A DNA stretch of 64,000 nucleotides from Whitmania pigra (taxonomy: Eukaryota > Annelida > Clitellata > Hirudinida > Haemopidae). The translations under genes were made by a program, and so were the position numbers. The stretch lies in assembly GCA_021613335.1 (NCBI GenBank), contig JAJTWR010000067.1, positions 181,001-245,000 on the forward strand. Direction: 5' to 3'. The notes under the pieces were generated by a model, which was not told the DNA's origin, ran no database searches, and saw only the letters and a program-made list of their open reading frames with translations. Within the stretch, counting starts at the first letter, position 1, and each line of letters starts with the position of its first letter. Positions 49,405 through 61,053 of the stretch are shown piece after piece.

Positions 49405-50865
49405 ATGATAAATGATGTTGAAAAAGATCACCCAAAACCTGCAGTTTTTAATAAAGTGCAGGAAATGAACGCCAATTTGGAAAACATCAGAATGTTAATT
49501 CTCAAATTTTCTAATTTTTCTGTCCCAGTCCTCAGTTTACCTCAAATGACACTCGTTGATCAAAGAAATCCCCATTATTTTGACATAACAAAGAATTTCA
49601 GTTGTGTAACAAACATAAATCTCACATGGAATAAAGTTGAAAGTCAATATTCATCACATTTCAACAATAATCTCGAGTTTTCGGATGATTCTCGGTTCGA
49701 AGTTCATCAGTGGTTGCTGAATGAAAAATATTACCGTTTCACTGGAAGTCACCTACTTTGCGAATGGATAAAAAATAACAGTGCCAATTCTAAGTATGGG
49801 TATATCTACAACTACACTTGCAATACTGATATCAAATTGGCATCTATTCCCACTCGAATAGAACCTCTATTATTTAATTCAAGAACTCCAACGATTTATG
49901 ATGAGATATCGAGTCCGCCTCCCCATCGTTTTGAAATGCCGATGGTTTACAATGCAATGCAGATTTTTACCAAGAGTATAATATCCGACTTAGGTGAGCC
50001 ATTTTGCGGAGACCTTCAAGTTATTCCACATGACTGCCTGCCAGCTCCAAGTTTCCAACCCAGTAATTCAAGCATTCTTACTTTTCCACACTACGGTGAA
50101 GTATTTGTCATTTCACAGAGGTGGGGAGAAGAATACTTCCACAGAATGATAGAAAATATTCCAAGGACAGCTTTATTCCTAGATTTTCTTAAAAAATATC
50201 CAACTATAAAGATACTGGCGCGTGATAACTCTCAAAAACTTCTTGAAATTCTTGAGACATTGGGTTTGAGCCGAGATCGAGTGATCAAGGGATGGATTAG
50301 AGCAGATATTGCCTATGTACCCAGAACAACTTCTTGTGGTACGCCGAACATGCTTGAATTACAGTTTTATCAGCATTACAATCACCATTTTATAACGAGA
50401 AAACTTTTATTGCCAAATGATATAAAAAGAAATAACCTTATTCTTATTAAAAGATCTGGTAGTAGGCATTTTAACAATTATCCTTTGATCGAGCTGTTTC
50501 TGAATAAAACTTCAACCGAATTTGGTTTTAAATTCATCGTATTTGGAGACAATCCTCCTCCATCATTGAAAGAGACAATGATCATGTTTTCACTGGCCTC
50601 CATTGTTGTTGCTCCTCATGGCGCCGGTTTGTCCAATTTGGTTTTTGGTCGCCCTGGCACCCTTGTAATCGAAGGATTGTGCAACAAACCCCATACCAAC
50701 CTTTGTTACCAACGAACAGCATATGCTTTGGGCATGCGATGGCATGGAATACCATCACTTTCAGGTTGTGAGGGTGTGGTAGATGTTGACGGGAAGGATA
50801 TTGATTTTGTTCTTAGGTCATACATTAGCTTGACCTCAGCAGATAAATTATTACCATTGTTTTAA
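49405..50865 (+). CDS. GT61-family glycosyltransferase, intact copy
   Basis: 486-codon single-exon ORF. GT61 (DUF563) enzymes transfer sugars in the ER or Golgi; animal members include EOGT and POMGNT2, plants have xylosyl- and arabinosyltransferases. Visible: about 220 residues of stem with many N-glycosylation sites, then the catalytic region GEVFVISQRWGEEYFHRMIENIPR and the hallmark APHGAGLSNLVFG from residue 403, and EGLCNKPHTNLCYQ. The chosen ATG leaves no membrane anchor. In-frame upstream sequence from about 49294 to 49404 is open and hydrophobic but has no ATG, and a GTAAGT donor-like site lies at 49292, so a short 5' exon may supply the signal anchor. The acceptor substrate cannot be told from sequence. 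Confidence 0.85.
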   Translation: MINDVEKDHPKPAVFNKVQEMNANLENIRMLILKFSNFSVPVLSLPQMTLVDQRNPHYFDITKNFSCVTNINLTWNKVESQYSSHFNNNLEFSDDSRFEVHQWLLNEKYYRFTGSHLLCEWIKNNSANSKYGYIYNYTCNTDIKLASIPTRIEPLLFNSRTPTIYDEISSPPPHRFEMPMVYNAMQIFTKSIISDLGEPFCGDLQVIPHDCLPAPSFQPSNSSILTFPHYGEVFVISQRWGEEYFHRMIENIPRTALFLDFLKKYPTIKILARDNSQKLLEILETLGLSRDRVIKGWIRADIAYVPRTTSCGTPNMLELQFYQHYNHHFITRKLLLPNDIKRNNLILIKRSGSRHFNNYPLIELFLNKTSTEFGFKFIVFGDNPPPSLKETMIMFSLASIVVAPHGAGLSNLVFGRPGTLVIEGLCNKPHTNLCYQRTAYALGMRWHGIPSLSGCEGVVDVDGKDIDFVLRSYISLTSADKLLPLF

Positions 50866-53118
50866 GATTTAAGCCTTATTTTCATGTGGTGCTTTAACTT
50901 TACATAAACAATATGTGGCATCGCATTTATACATATATGGTACAAAATGCCTTGTTGAATCTTTGATATTGGTCTCATTATATTTCTTTCTGTAATCTAG
51001 ATTCTTACTTATGATTTTTCTCTTGGGCTATCATTAGTTGGATTTGTTCGCTGCTCTTGGGTTTGTTTCACATAATTTGTGAAGTCATTGTTAAATTGGA
51101 CTTTCGTTTATTTGATTTAAAAATCTGTTTTACATTTAAAATCATCTTATGACCATTTACAGCATTGTTACCACAATTTGTTCAATATGATAAATAGGAA
51201 TTATGAACATAATGAAGAGAAGCTTGTTATATATTCAATCTTTTGAGATGAATTTTTATTACCATTTTCAAAGTGGCACAACAGAAATTGTATTAACTGA
51301 TGTCACCAGAAATTTATTAAGTATACAAATGTGAGTATTAAGTATAAACAAAAATGCAATATTTTTAATGAAGCAATCAATGAATAATCGATAAATATTT
51401 AATCGAAGTTTTATTAGAATGTTCTGCAAAGTCATGACCCATTTCGTGTCCATTTCCATAACCGACGCAAACAATAGTGCCTCTGCTGTTCCCCAAATCG
51501 ATCCAGGTACATCCATGCGAATCAATACCTGGCGTTTCAAAGAAAAACCAAAAAGCACTGGATTTTAAATTATTATTATTATTGTGTTTTATTGATCTAT
51601 GCTTTAATATGTTTTTAATTTTTATTTTTTAAGTTAAGGTATTATTCCTAGTACTTCACATGGTTTTGTAATTCAAATGAACGTGTTTGATTTAATTCAT
51701 AATCAGGTGCTTACGAAATGATGTTACAATCAAAGGATTTTCTAAAAATTATGAGAAAAACATTTATCCGTCTGAGCATTGTGTATTTACTAATGTATTA
51801 AATTTAGCCATTAATTCTTAATACATAATGCATTAAAATCATTTATTCCCTGCCTTATTACTTGTCCGATTTTGTTGCAGTTCAATGTTGGCTTAGTATC
51901 CTGTTCAGAATATTGTCCAGTACAGATGATGATGATGATGATGATGACAAATACGATGATGATCATCATCATCTAAATTAAATTCAATATTCAGAGACAC
52001 TGACATCTATCACAGCGATTATGATGGCATGTCCCATCCTGATAAGGACACAATTAAGTCATATAACCTAAATATATCATGAAGGTTTCATCATCACCGA
52101 CATCACGTAATTATTTTAAAAAGTGAATTTATTATTCTAATAATTTGATCATTAGTATTCCAAGTGGCTGCTTATGAAGCTTTGAAGTTTGAACTTTAAA
52201 CTTTGAATCTTTTTACTTAAGCAAGGTAAAATGTTTCTTCACAGTTGTTCGATCAAAGTTTGTATAAAGTTGTTAAATTGTGCGCAGATATGCAGATATG
52301 TGTCCTAATTGTCAGATTGCCTGTTTCCCTTTTGGCCAGGGTTAATGTTTGCCGTCTAAAGGGCCATTGAGCAAGTAGACAAACTGACCAGTATGCCAAC
52401 GCTCAAGATATTTAATTAATCCTATTTTAGCAACTAAATCAAAAATCTAAAAGTAGTTTTTATATATTGTTTGTAAAGGCTAAGTTAAGTAATATTAATA
52501 ATTATTGAATTATAAAAAATTTACCCAATGAAATTGCGAGTCGGTATTTTTGGACTATAATTATAATCTTTCATTGAGTGCCTTTCAATATTATTGACGT
52601 GTCTTCTACTTAGTTAACACGTTAGTTAACACTCGATGAGTTTGTACCTAAACAGCTCGCCTAGTGAAACGTTTATTGAGCTTCTTATTAATATTCAAAT
52701 ACCTTAGTGATGTCTAAATTAAAAAAATACAACCACCGTACTTTAGCTTGTATACGAGGTGACTCTTTTCTCTGGAAGAGTTTGGAAGCATATCAACTCC
52801 ATAGTGAAGTTGAACAGTAAAAGTTGAATGAACACTAAAAAGATGCATCGACTAGCTACGATATGAAAATCAATTGTTACGGATTCTATTGATAAATTGA
52901 GTATCAATAAATATGTTTTCCGATAACTTTTAATGTCGGTCTCATTCGCTTGGCTCTCCGAATTCTGTTTCTGGTCCAAAAAAAATTGTGCTTTTCTTAG
53001 CATTGGAAAAGAGATTTTGCTTATGTCATTGACCGGTTTACGTCGACGAAATCAAGAAAAATAAATTCTTGGAACATTATGTACATCAGAATACGGCAGT
53101 GACTAGATGAGTCATATA
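50866..53118. other. Intergenic stretch
   Basis: No coding, RNA or transposon evidence. A (GAT)n microsatellite lies at 51926-51972. Confidence 0.6.
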
Positions 53119-53895
53119 CAGTCGAACCCGGTTATGTCGCCGGCCTAAGGGTTTTGTCAAAATCGTCGAGATAACCTATGATCGAGATAACCGAAAATCG
53201 ACATGGTGACTGTATACTAACATGTGCTTGCAATTTCTTTATGTACATAATGTGCGTTAATAAGTGAGAGTACACGTGTTTTAGGTTTTGGCAAACAGCA
53301 ATTGGTAATTGATATTGATAACAACAATATGTACATACATGTTTGCAAACAACAGAATGCATGTGTGAACCAACTAACAGCAGAGATTTACCAATTCGCA
53401 ATAAGATCCACCTTAGATCTCGATGCAAAACTTTATAATTAAGGACTTCAATTCAGCTTATTATTTGTCCGAATCATCTCTGTTATGCAAAGGACTATAA
53501 TCAAATAAACAAACAAACAAACAAGCTTATTACAAGGGGCAAACCCTCATAACTTGAGAAAACAACCTTTTTTTGCTTCTAGCCAAAACTCAAGGGGGGG
53601 GGGCAAACCCTCGTAAAATATGAGATGACCTTTTTTTGAGTCTGGTCTAAAATCAGGGGGCGGGGACGTTGCCCCCAAATTGTGTGCCTGTTTATAAATA
53701 TTTTTTCCTACATTGGTTATAGTTATATTGTTACTTGTTACCTCTCAGACAAAATCAGTAAGAGTGAATTGAGTTCGGCGACATAAATGAATCGACATGA
53801 CCGATAAGAAAATGATAGGACGAAGATGGAATTTGGCGGTTCCACGACAAAAACGTCGAGTTAATAAGGCTGGTGAGTTAACCGATGTCGAGATT
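53119..53895 (+). mobile_element. pogo-like MITE, copy 2
   Basis: Begins CAGTCGAACCCGGTTATGTC after TA, with GTCGAGATAACC and further GTCGAG..TTAA motifs at both ends. Corresponds in inverse orientation to 38330-38935. Interrupted by the ultrashort retroposon at 53464-53523 and by a G-run-rich segment (53540-53690) of unknown origin. The 3' terminus is diffuse and adjoins a LINE fragment. Confidence 0.75.
53464..53523 (+). mobile_element. Ultrashort retroposon, copy C
   Basis: TTTGTCCGAATCATCTCTGT.. GCAAAGGACTATAATC (AAAC/AAAT)n, flanked by AGCTTATTA at 53455-53463 and 53524-53532. Inserted inside the MITE. Confidence 0.85.
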
Positions 53896-53899
53896 AGTG

Positions 53900-54180
53900 T
53901 AATATAATTTCTTTAAGTTTGCTTCTTTAAATATTCTGATTCTATTGTCTTTTTCTACTCGAGACCTAAACATTCTAATAAAAGCCATTTGCACACATGT
54001 TAGGCCAATACTAGAATTCTGCTCTCCTGTATGGAATCCCCACCTCAAATACCTTGTTAAAAGAATAGTCAGTCCAAAGGAGATTCACAACGGCAATTCC
54101 AAGCCTTCGTCACCAACCATATCCAGTCAGACTCAAGATTTTAGGACTCAAAAGACTTGAACATAGACGTTTAATTATGT
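53900..54180 (+). pseudogene. LINE reverse transcriptase fragment
   Basis: Includes LNILIKAICTHVRPILEFCS and SPVWNPHLKYLVKRI, aligning with YVRPILEYSSPVWNPH of the LINE at 34659 and nearly identical to the corresponding part of the 46140-47345 copy. Truncated at both ends. Confidence 0.85.
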
Positions 54181-54572
54181 GCATCTTCCCTCCTAAGATC
54201 CATCGCCATTCACTTATCAAAAGTTTTGATTCAAAACCACTTTTTTCTTGTTAGTAAATTGTTTTTCTTCTTGAAATTCGAAATGATTGGAGACTTTACT
54301 AATAATTCTTAGGGTCAATTTGAAATATCACTTGGGAAATTCATCGAAAGAATGTTCTTGGCCATGGAATTTTACATTTATGGATTTAATGTTAACACTG
54401 AAGTAAAACTTGAAATAACTCCGTTCATTCGCTAGATAGAGCACCGATTGTTATAATCGCCTAGAATAAATGTTCATGAATTATTATAAATAACTGCTAA
54501 AATTTAACGCATTATGCGTTACTTTTAAGTTTTTTTTTAAATATTTTATTCCATTTGTTTTCGCAACAAATT

Positions 54573-55003
54573 CTAAAAGAAATTCATATCGGGGCCATCC
54601 TTAAAGTACTTCTCGCTATTTTGTACCATTTTAAACCCCCTCCCCTTGTCACAAACCTCAGACCTCCCCATTTTCTCAAATAAATTAGCATCAGACGTGA
54701 TTTTATTCCATATCTCATTAACTTCTTTTTGACAATCCTGTTTACTCCTGGCTGTGTATGCTTTAATATAAGCATTATACAATAATGTATACAAATTACT
54801 TTTTTTAAATTTTAGTTTGTATAAATGATTTTCAATATGTTTTGCACTTAAATATAATTATTGAACTGAGGTTGTGCGTGATTTGATTTTAAACTTGCAT
54901 TTGGCACGAAAAACTGGCCTCCGAACTCATGAAATGCCCCCCGAACAATAATGCCTGAAAGAAACCCTGTCCTTGAGCGTGACGTACTTTATGGACGGCC
55001 CCT
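54573..55003 (-). mobile_element. 5' part of a GGGGCCGTCC-type DNA transposon
   Basis: The minus-strand terminus GGGGCCGTCCATAAAGTACG TCACGC starts at 55003. An open frame at 54794-54573 begins MYTLLYNAYIKAYTARSKQD and CQKEVNEIWNKI, which looks like the N-terminus of a transposase and is cut off. Probably related to the TTA-flanked element at 24350. Confidence 0.6.
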
Positions 55004-55305
55004 CGATTCTAAAAAGAAAGAGCAACATCCGAACATTTAAAGTCGCTAACACAGCTCGGGATTTCCATGGGATTATGAAATAAGAACTCAACTAAATAAA
55101 TAAACTTAACCAAATAACTCAGACAGACCGCACAACGGTTCGTATAATTCGTTAAAAACAAAACAGATAATCATTCAAAGTACGAAAATTAATTCTTTCA
55201 TCTCTTCTTCACTAACTTATATTATGAAAAATCCTAATCCTTGTCACTCACTTCCAAATTTTTAGCTAGCTTCTTTAATTTTTAATTTTAATTTTTGTGT
55301 GCAAT

Positions 55306-55430
55306 TCGTGTCCTGTTCGAAACCCAGCCTGTACTGCCACAAGCGTCCTTGGGAAGGAGCGCTATATAAATGGTTTCAAGAAGCGCCTCTGACGCTATGC
55401 ATAAGGCGCTATATAAATGAAGTACAATTA
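55306..55430 (+). repeat. tRNA-derived SINE (family 2), copy 2
   Basis: B-box CCTGTTCGAAACCC then TGCCACAAGCGTCCTTGGG, AAGGAGCGCTATATAAATGG and a second GGCGCTATATAAATG unit near the 3' end. Shares order and motifs with 45283-45425; the A-box part is missing. Confidence 0.7.
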
Positions 55431-58400
55431 CAATTCTTGTTATCATAATCATCACCATCTTCAGCGGTAACAGTAGCGACGTGTTGCTGGTAGTAATAAA
55501 TTATCACGTCACTAAACAGCTTCATCAACTGTCACCACTGAACTAATTGAACACAATTTATTCATGGAAGACACGATTAATGAGAAAATAAATTAAAAGA
55601 GAGATTGAAAATCAGGAAAAGGACGAAAAAAGAGACAGTGAAATTGGGAAGAGAGGGTCACCCACGGAGATAATAACTGAGTTGTCATCCGGTCCATTGT
55701 AAGGAGACAGCCGGCAAATTATACATTCGTCCTTCAAGGTTTATCCCCGGTGTTTGTTTATCTTTCCAGCCGTTTGTACACGCGCGCACATGCGCACAGA
55801 TATAATAATGTTCGAGTAAATAATAAACATGTTTATTCTATTTAAAAATGTTATTTGAACAACTGTATATTAATGTGTGCTGAAATCTATTTATGTAAAA
55901 GATTGTATGTAATTTTTATATTCATATATGTATATAGGTATGGGATGTATTAGTATTTTAAATGCATTTTGTTGCAATAGTAAGAAATTTATTTGTTTTA
56001 AAGATTTATAAATTATTATTTGTTACAAAGATTTTCAAGTTTATAAAATATAGTGAATTTAATGGAAATATGAATTATCATTTTTTGTAGATTCTTTCCG
56101 TGTATTTTGAAAACGCAGTTGCATGGTCATCGTATATTGAAGTGCATTTGTAGTAAATCCCTTCAGGGATGTGTTCCTAATCACCTAATAATAGAATGAA
56201 TATGCAAATTAATGATGTCATATCAGTCCTAAACATCATTGGACGAACTTAAAGATTCGTCACTCAGTTGAGGTTACTTGAATAATCATAAAGGTTAAAC
56301 GATACAATTAAGGCTGATTTGCAAATATTGATGGGCAGATGATGATGGTAATGATGATAACCATGTTGAGATGCAATTATCAATTGTCGAAAAGCTTGTT
56401 TGTATCTCCATAGCAACACGTGTTGTTGTTATTGTTGTTGGATCACGTGATGAATTATGTAAATTTCGAAACAACCTGACAGTCTCCTACCCCGAGGCGA
56501 GGCGTGTGCTAATTAATTTCTTTACTAAATTCATTGATAAAAATCATTCCTTTTAATATTCACCAGTCTGATTTTTCCAAACTGATGACACTAGTCCAAA
56601 AATAGTCGGGCTGGATGAAAGTTGAAAATAAACACAGGGGAAAGTTTGCCGATTCTATTCTTAGATTCTTAGATTCGGACTCGCGACCGACGAAGCGTGG
56701 CAAATGAGGAGGAGGTTGAACAACTCGACTTTGTAATTATTTTCAGGTCAATTTCAGCCAATCGTTGAAGGTCACCATCGTAACTAGCGATGATAATGAT
56801 GATGACTATAGCGATTATGACGTCAATGACGATGACGAAAATGACTACGACGGCAATGATGATGACAATGTCGATGATGATGAGGATGATGACGATGACG
56901 ATGGTGATGGTACAAATATCGATCCAATCAGTTCCTTTATTGCTAAATATTAAATTTTGAAATGTTGGATAAATGATTAGAGTTTAAAGAAGGTTGAGTT
57001 TTCATCATTATCATCATCATCATCGTCGTCGTCGTCGTCGCCAAATTAAATGTGGACCAGCTTTTTACAGCCAACATTCTCATGGGTAGCAAAATTACCA
57101 ATCGTCATCATAATCATAATCATTATCATCATCAAAGACACCTCAGTCACCGTCTTCATTGTTGTAATTAGCTCCGCCCTTTATGAAGTGGGCGTGGCCG
57201 AGACTGATTTTCATTCGTCAACCCAGTTCAATAGACCTCCCTTCGCCAGTTGAAAGACTGCTGCTGCTATCATGACCGCACTTGTTGTGTCAACGACTAT
57301 TTAACAACTACAACAACAACAACAACATCTCAGACAGTTGAATTGAGTTGTATACCTATGTAATTACGTGTTGTATTTTTGTTGATCTGTCCTTTGGCGT
57401 TAGGACATCATAATATTTTATCAATCGGTTGCGACAGTTTTTGATATTTCTGCCATTGACGGCTGCAAGTGGCACTTCAACTTCACTCTTCTGCTGCTTC
57501 AACCGCAAATACTTTCGTTACTTTTGTAAGATTCGAACCAAGGCTGCTTAATTCGCCTCAATTTCACTTAGGAACTTACAAAATAATCACGGCTACAACA
57601 CCAGCAACAACATCAATTGGAACGACTACTCGTCCGTATTGGTGGTAGCTGGTATTGTTAGCAACGTCGTTACCAAAACATCGCTACCACGCCTTACAGT
57701 TGGTCCCATTGTGGCAGGCTTACTTTGAATTTCTTTCAAAAACCTCAGGCCGCTCTGTTTTGTGAGACAGAAGAAGGAGTTGAACACACGACCTTCCATC
57801 CAAGAGAGAAGTTGAGGAAAACACTTGATTTTTATTGGGATTTCTGTAGTCCATTGGAAATCTTGTTTAGTCATGTTAAAAGGACGCTTTCACGGTACTG
57901 GGGTTGAATACTTGGACTGAAGTGTAATCAGATCTTTTACTCAAAAGTAAGACATTCTTCTAAACGACTTTTTAGCTATTATAATTCTATGAATATAATC
58001 ATAATTTATATTTTTCTTATAAATTGTAAAACGGAATGTAGAAAATGTCGCCTTACTATATCGGGTCAATAACATATTTCTTATACATGCTTTGAATGTC
58101 GGCAAACCTTGTAAGACTGTAAATGTGAGTTTGGAGTTGTGATTAAAGTATATTTAAATCAATTTCAACATTTTAGTTATATTTGATATTTCAAGGGAAT
58201 ACTCCACTCAATCTTTGCAAAAAAATTTTGTGTTGGGAAATGATTTTTATTTTTACTTGCTGTCAATTACCTCACTGTCCAATTTGGTTATTGATTATGT
58301 GGATAAGCGATTAACTTAACTTGATTCATTCTAAAATCAAGATAATAAATCAATCCACTTAAATATAGGAGATATAAATAAAAATATAATTCGACAATTT

Positions 58401-58476
58401 CAAGTCATTTATTTCCTTCTCCGGATCTCCTCACAAATGACATTTAACTCACATCAACTTCACATTCACATTGAAG
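55431..58476. other. Intergenic stretch with GAT/AAC simple repeats
   Basis: Contains GAT/GAC-rich tracts at 56785-56915 and 57005-57045 and CAA tracts near 57300-57330. Presumably holds the promoter and 5' UTR of the exon at 58477. A minus-strand ORF at 57626-57874 is not convincing. Confidence 0.55.
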
Positions 58477-58861
58477 ATGCTCAACATCGGAAACGACGCT
58501 AACTCGACAACGACCGCAACCACGTCGACGACGACATCGGCAGTGAAACACTGGTCGACATCCTACAACGACAACGACAGTCACAACTCTCAGCAACAAT
58601 CAAACGACTATGCGGTTCCAAATGCCATCTCTCCCTTGCATCAATTCCAGTCGAGTTCAGCTTTCCACGGGAATCAAGTTCGCTCCAACGGCTCCGAATA
58701 TTCTGCTTTTCCGTTTCTCACGGAGGTGGATCAACCGTTCTTCAATCCCGGCCTCATGAGCTACCATTCCTACCCTCCGTATTTCGACACTCATCACCAA
58801 CGGAGCAGCATCTTCGGCAGCGAAGGAGTTCACTTTGTCAATTCAGAATTCATGAGAAACG
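58477..58861 (+). CDS. Probable first coding exon, unrecognised protein
   Basis: ATG at 58477 opens 128 codons ending at a donor (G|GTGAAT at 58862). GC content and codon use are clearly higher than in surrounding DNA. The peptide starts MLNIGNDANSTTTATTSTTT, then Ser/Asn/Gln-rich sequence, then a Phe/Tyr/Pro/His-rich part (FLTEVDQPFFNPGLMSYHSY, PPYFDTHHQRSSIFG). Such composition is usual for the N-terminus of developmental transcription factors with the DNA-binding domain in a later exon, but no domain is visible and no further exon was found to 64000, implying an intron over 5 kb. Alternatively an unrelated low-complexity protein. Confidence 0.6.
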
Positions 58862-61053
58862 GTGAATTATTTTTCTTATTTTGTTTTCCTTTAATAGCAA
58901 ATTTTCAAATGTTAAAGCTTTGTTGTTTGTAATATTCATTAGACATTTAGAAAACTTTATTAATTGAATTACATTGTAGTATCAATAAATTTAACAGTAT
59001 AAGCATATTTCTCAGTTTTCTGTATTCCCGAGTGTTCTTGCCTCTGTCTACGAATTTACGCGTGAGTCTCTTGGCATCATGTGATCATGTGATCATGTGA
59101 TCAAACTCGATGCCGACAAAAGGACATCGTTCTGTCGAAGGTTTTCTTCGTCGAGATTGAAATCTTTTGTTGTTCTGACCAATCATAACTCTCTCCTCCT
59201 ACTCCTACTCTTGAGCATTTCTCTCTGTTTCCGAGTATTTCTGACTATTTTTCTGTATTTCTAGATGTTATTTTTTACGTCTTTTATTTATTTATTTGAT
59301 TATAGTCCTTTGCATAACTGAGAGGATTTGGACTTTTTTTTTACGTCTTCTGCAGCCGTTATTTTTATGTGAAAATTTATTACGTAATTACAAGCTACGG
59401 ACGTTTTTGCTCCTCAGTTCACTGCAAAGCAACGGAACATGTAATTTCGGCTCGGCACTACTTTTGAATTTGCATTAGCACTTTTTTTTATACTTATTAT
59501 ACTTGTTATTATTGTATAATATAATATTAATATTATTACATCGATTTGTTACATACGTTTGCACCGACGTTCAGTGCATGTCGACTGATATACATGGCTT
59601 GAATAAATAATGAAGAAATAATAAAGAAATATTACTGAATTTGAAGAGAACATCAAAGACCTTAAAGTTTAAAAAGTGACAAATAGTGACCTGCATGAAT
59701 TGATTCACATCTCAATTTAATCTATTTTCGGTATCCAGTTGTTAGGTGGCGCGAGAGAATAAGGAGCTTTCATTAAGAAATCAAACACTTGCCAGGAATA
59801 AATCCTTTGATTCATACCGACGACAATAAGTTTGTTTATACGGGTGCAGACAAACAAACAATTTAAATACATAAACAAATCAACAAACAAATAAATATGT
59901 TTACATTCACGAGAGCATGTCAAATCACATTCACACTTTCTTTGATTTCTTGGGACTTGATGAGAATTAGTCGATTAAATGTTAAATTAATATGGAAATT
60001 GTCTGTAAATCGTTGTTTATCATTTAATATTTTGGAACATCATGAATAACTCATAGTCATCTTGTTTATTTGTTACCGACGTAAAGATTTGCATTACAAT
60101 GGAGCAGGTTTATCTTTATAAGTCAAATTGCATGGAAACGTTTAAAATATTTCATATACATATACGACAACATACAAATTGTTTACTTAAGACATGCACA
60201 CATGTTACATAAAAATGTTTTTCGTCGCACATGAAAGGCTAATTAGCTTACAATGATTACATGTTCTTACAGAAAATCTGTTCATGACGCTGCAGAACGG
60301 TTAATGACGTCATTATTAAATCTTGCAATGTGAAGCTGAATTGTAACATGTAAACATGACATCATTACACACAAGTGTCGCATCGCTTAATCCTTTGCAT
60401 TCCAATGCCGCCAAATACCTTAAAATCGCATCAAACCGGTAACTCGTTTTAAACTGTAAATACGTCCATTGAAGTAAAGAAAGAATTCGTTTACTTAATA
60501 CCTCAAGATTTACGGCAAACAATGCTTTGCGAAACTCGGCAAATGGCCGCAGAGGCGCCGGCTATGCGCATCGGTTGCGACGCAGGTACAAAGGTACGTG
60601 CGCTTCGTTCCCGTACGAGTACAACCGATGTAAGAACTACGGAGTAGAGATGGTTCTACAGAGAAGGGATTAAGGAAGAGACACCATCTTAATCCATAAA
60701 CTTTCCAGGTGACCGTCTGTTGATTTTTAAGCTGCCAGTTGTTGTAAGACAATCCGCTGTTATTCTTTCGGAGTGGTCGACCCTTTTATGCTCGGATTAA
60801 GAAATGTCTCCTGATGATGATACTTTCCTATTATGCTTGGCAAGAATGAATGAGTGAGAGAATGTGGAAGGATGAAAGGACGTGGAAACGGTTGAAGATG
60901 AGATTGAATGCTTGTTTCAGTTGTTGTTTAATTTATTTGCTGATTGAAAGTTCTTGTCTGAGATTACTTCATGCTTGGCTGTGTTAAAGAATCACTAAAC
61001 ATGTAATTATGTTCCGTTAATTTTTTCATCGTAAGATATTTTTGTTGTTAGTA
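58862..61053. other. Probable intron or intergenic stretch
   Basis: AT-rich, without supportable exons. Contains the ultrashort retroposon at 59284-59335 and three tandem units of ATGTGATC at about 59080-59103. Confidence 0.5.
59284..59335 (-). mobile_element. Ultrashort retroposon, copy D
   Basis: On the minus strand: AGTCCAAATCCTCTCAGTTA..TGCAAAGGACTATAATC (AAAT)n; TTTTTTACGTCTT occurs on both sides (about 59271-59283 and 59336-59348). Confidence 0.85.

Noticed and set aside
56765..56953. Asp-rich 62-codon ORF
   Set aside because: GAT/GAC simple repeat; no conserved features.
57626..57874. 82-codon minus-strand ORF; the plus strand has a weak C..E..H pattern like LINE C-termini
   Set aside because: Too short and no further reverse-transcriptase blocks nearby.
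59080..59103. ATGTGATC x3 tandem
   Set aside because: Very short; could be chance or a small microsatellite.
60316..60752. Two minus-strand ORFs in a less AT-rich stretch
   Set aside because: No recognisable domain; composition is mixed and the reading stops quickly.
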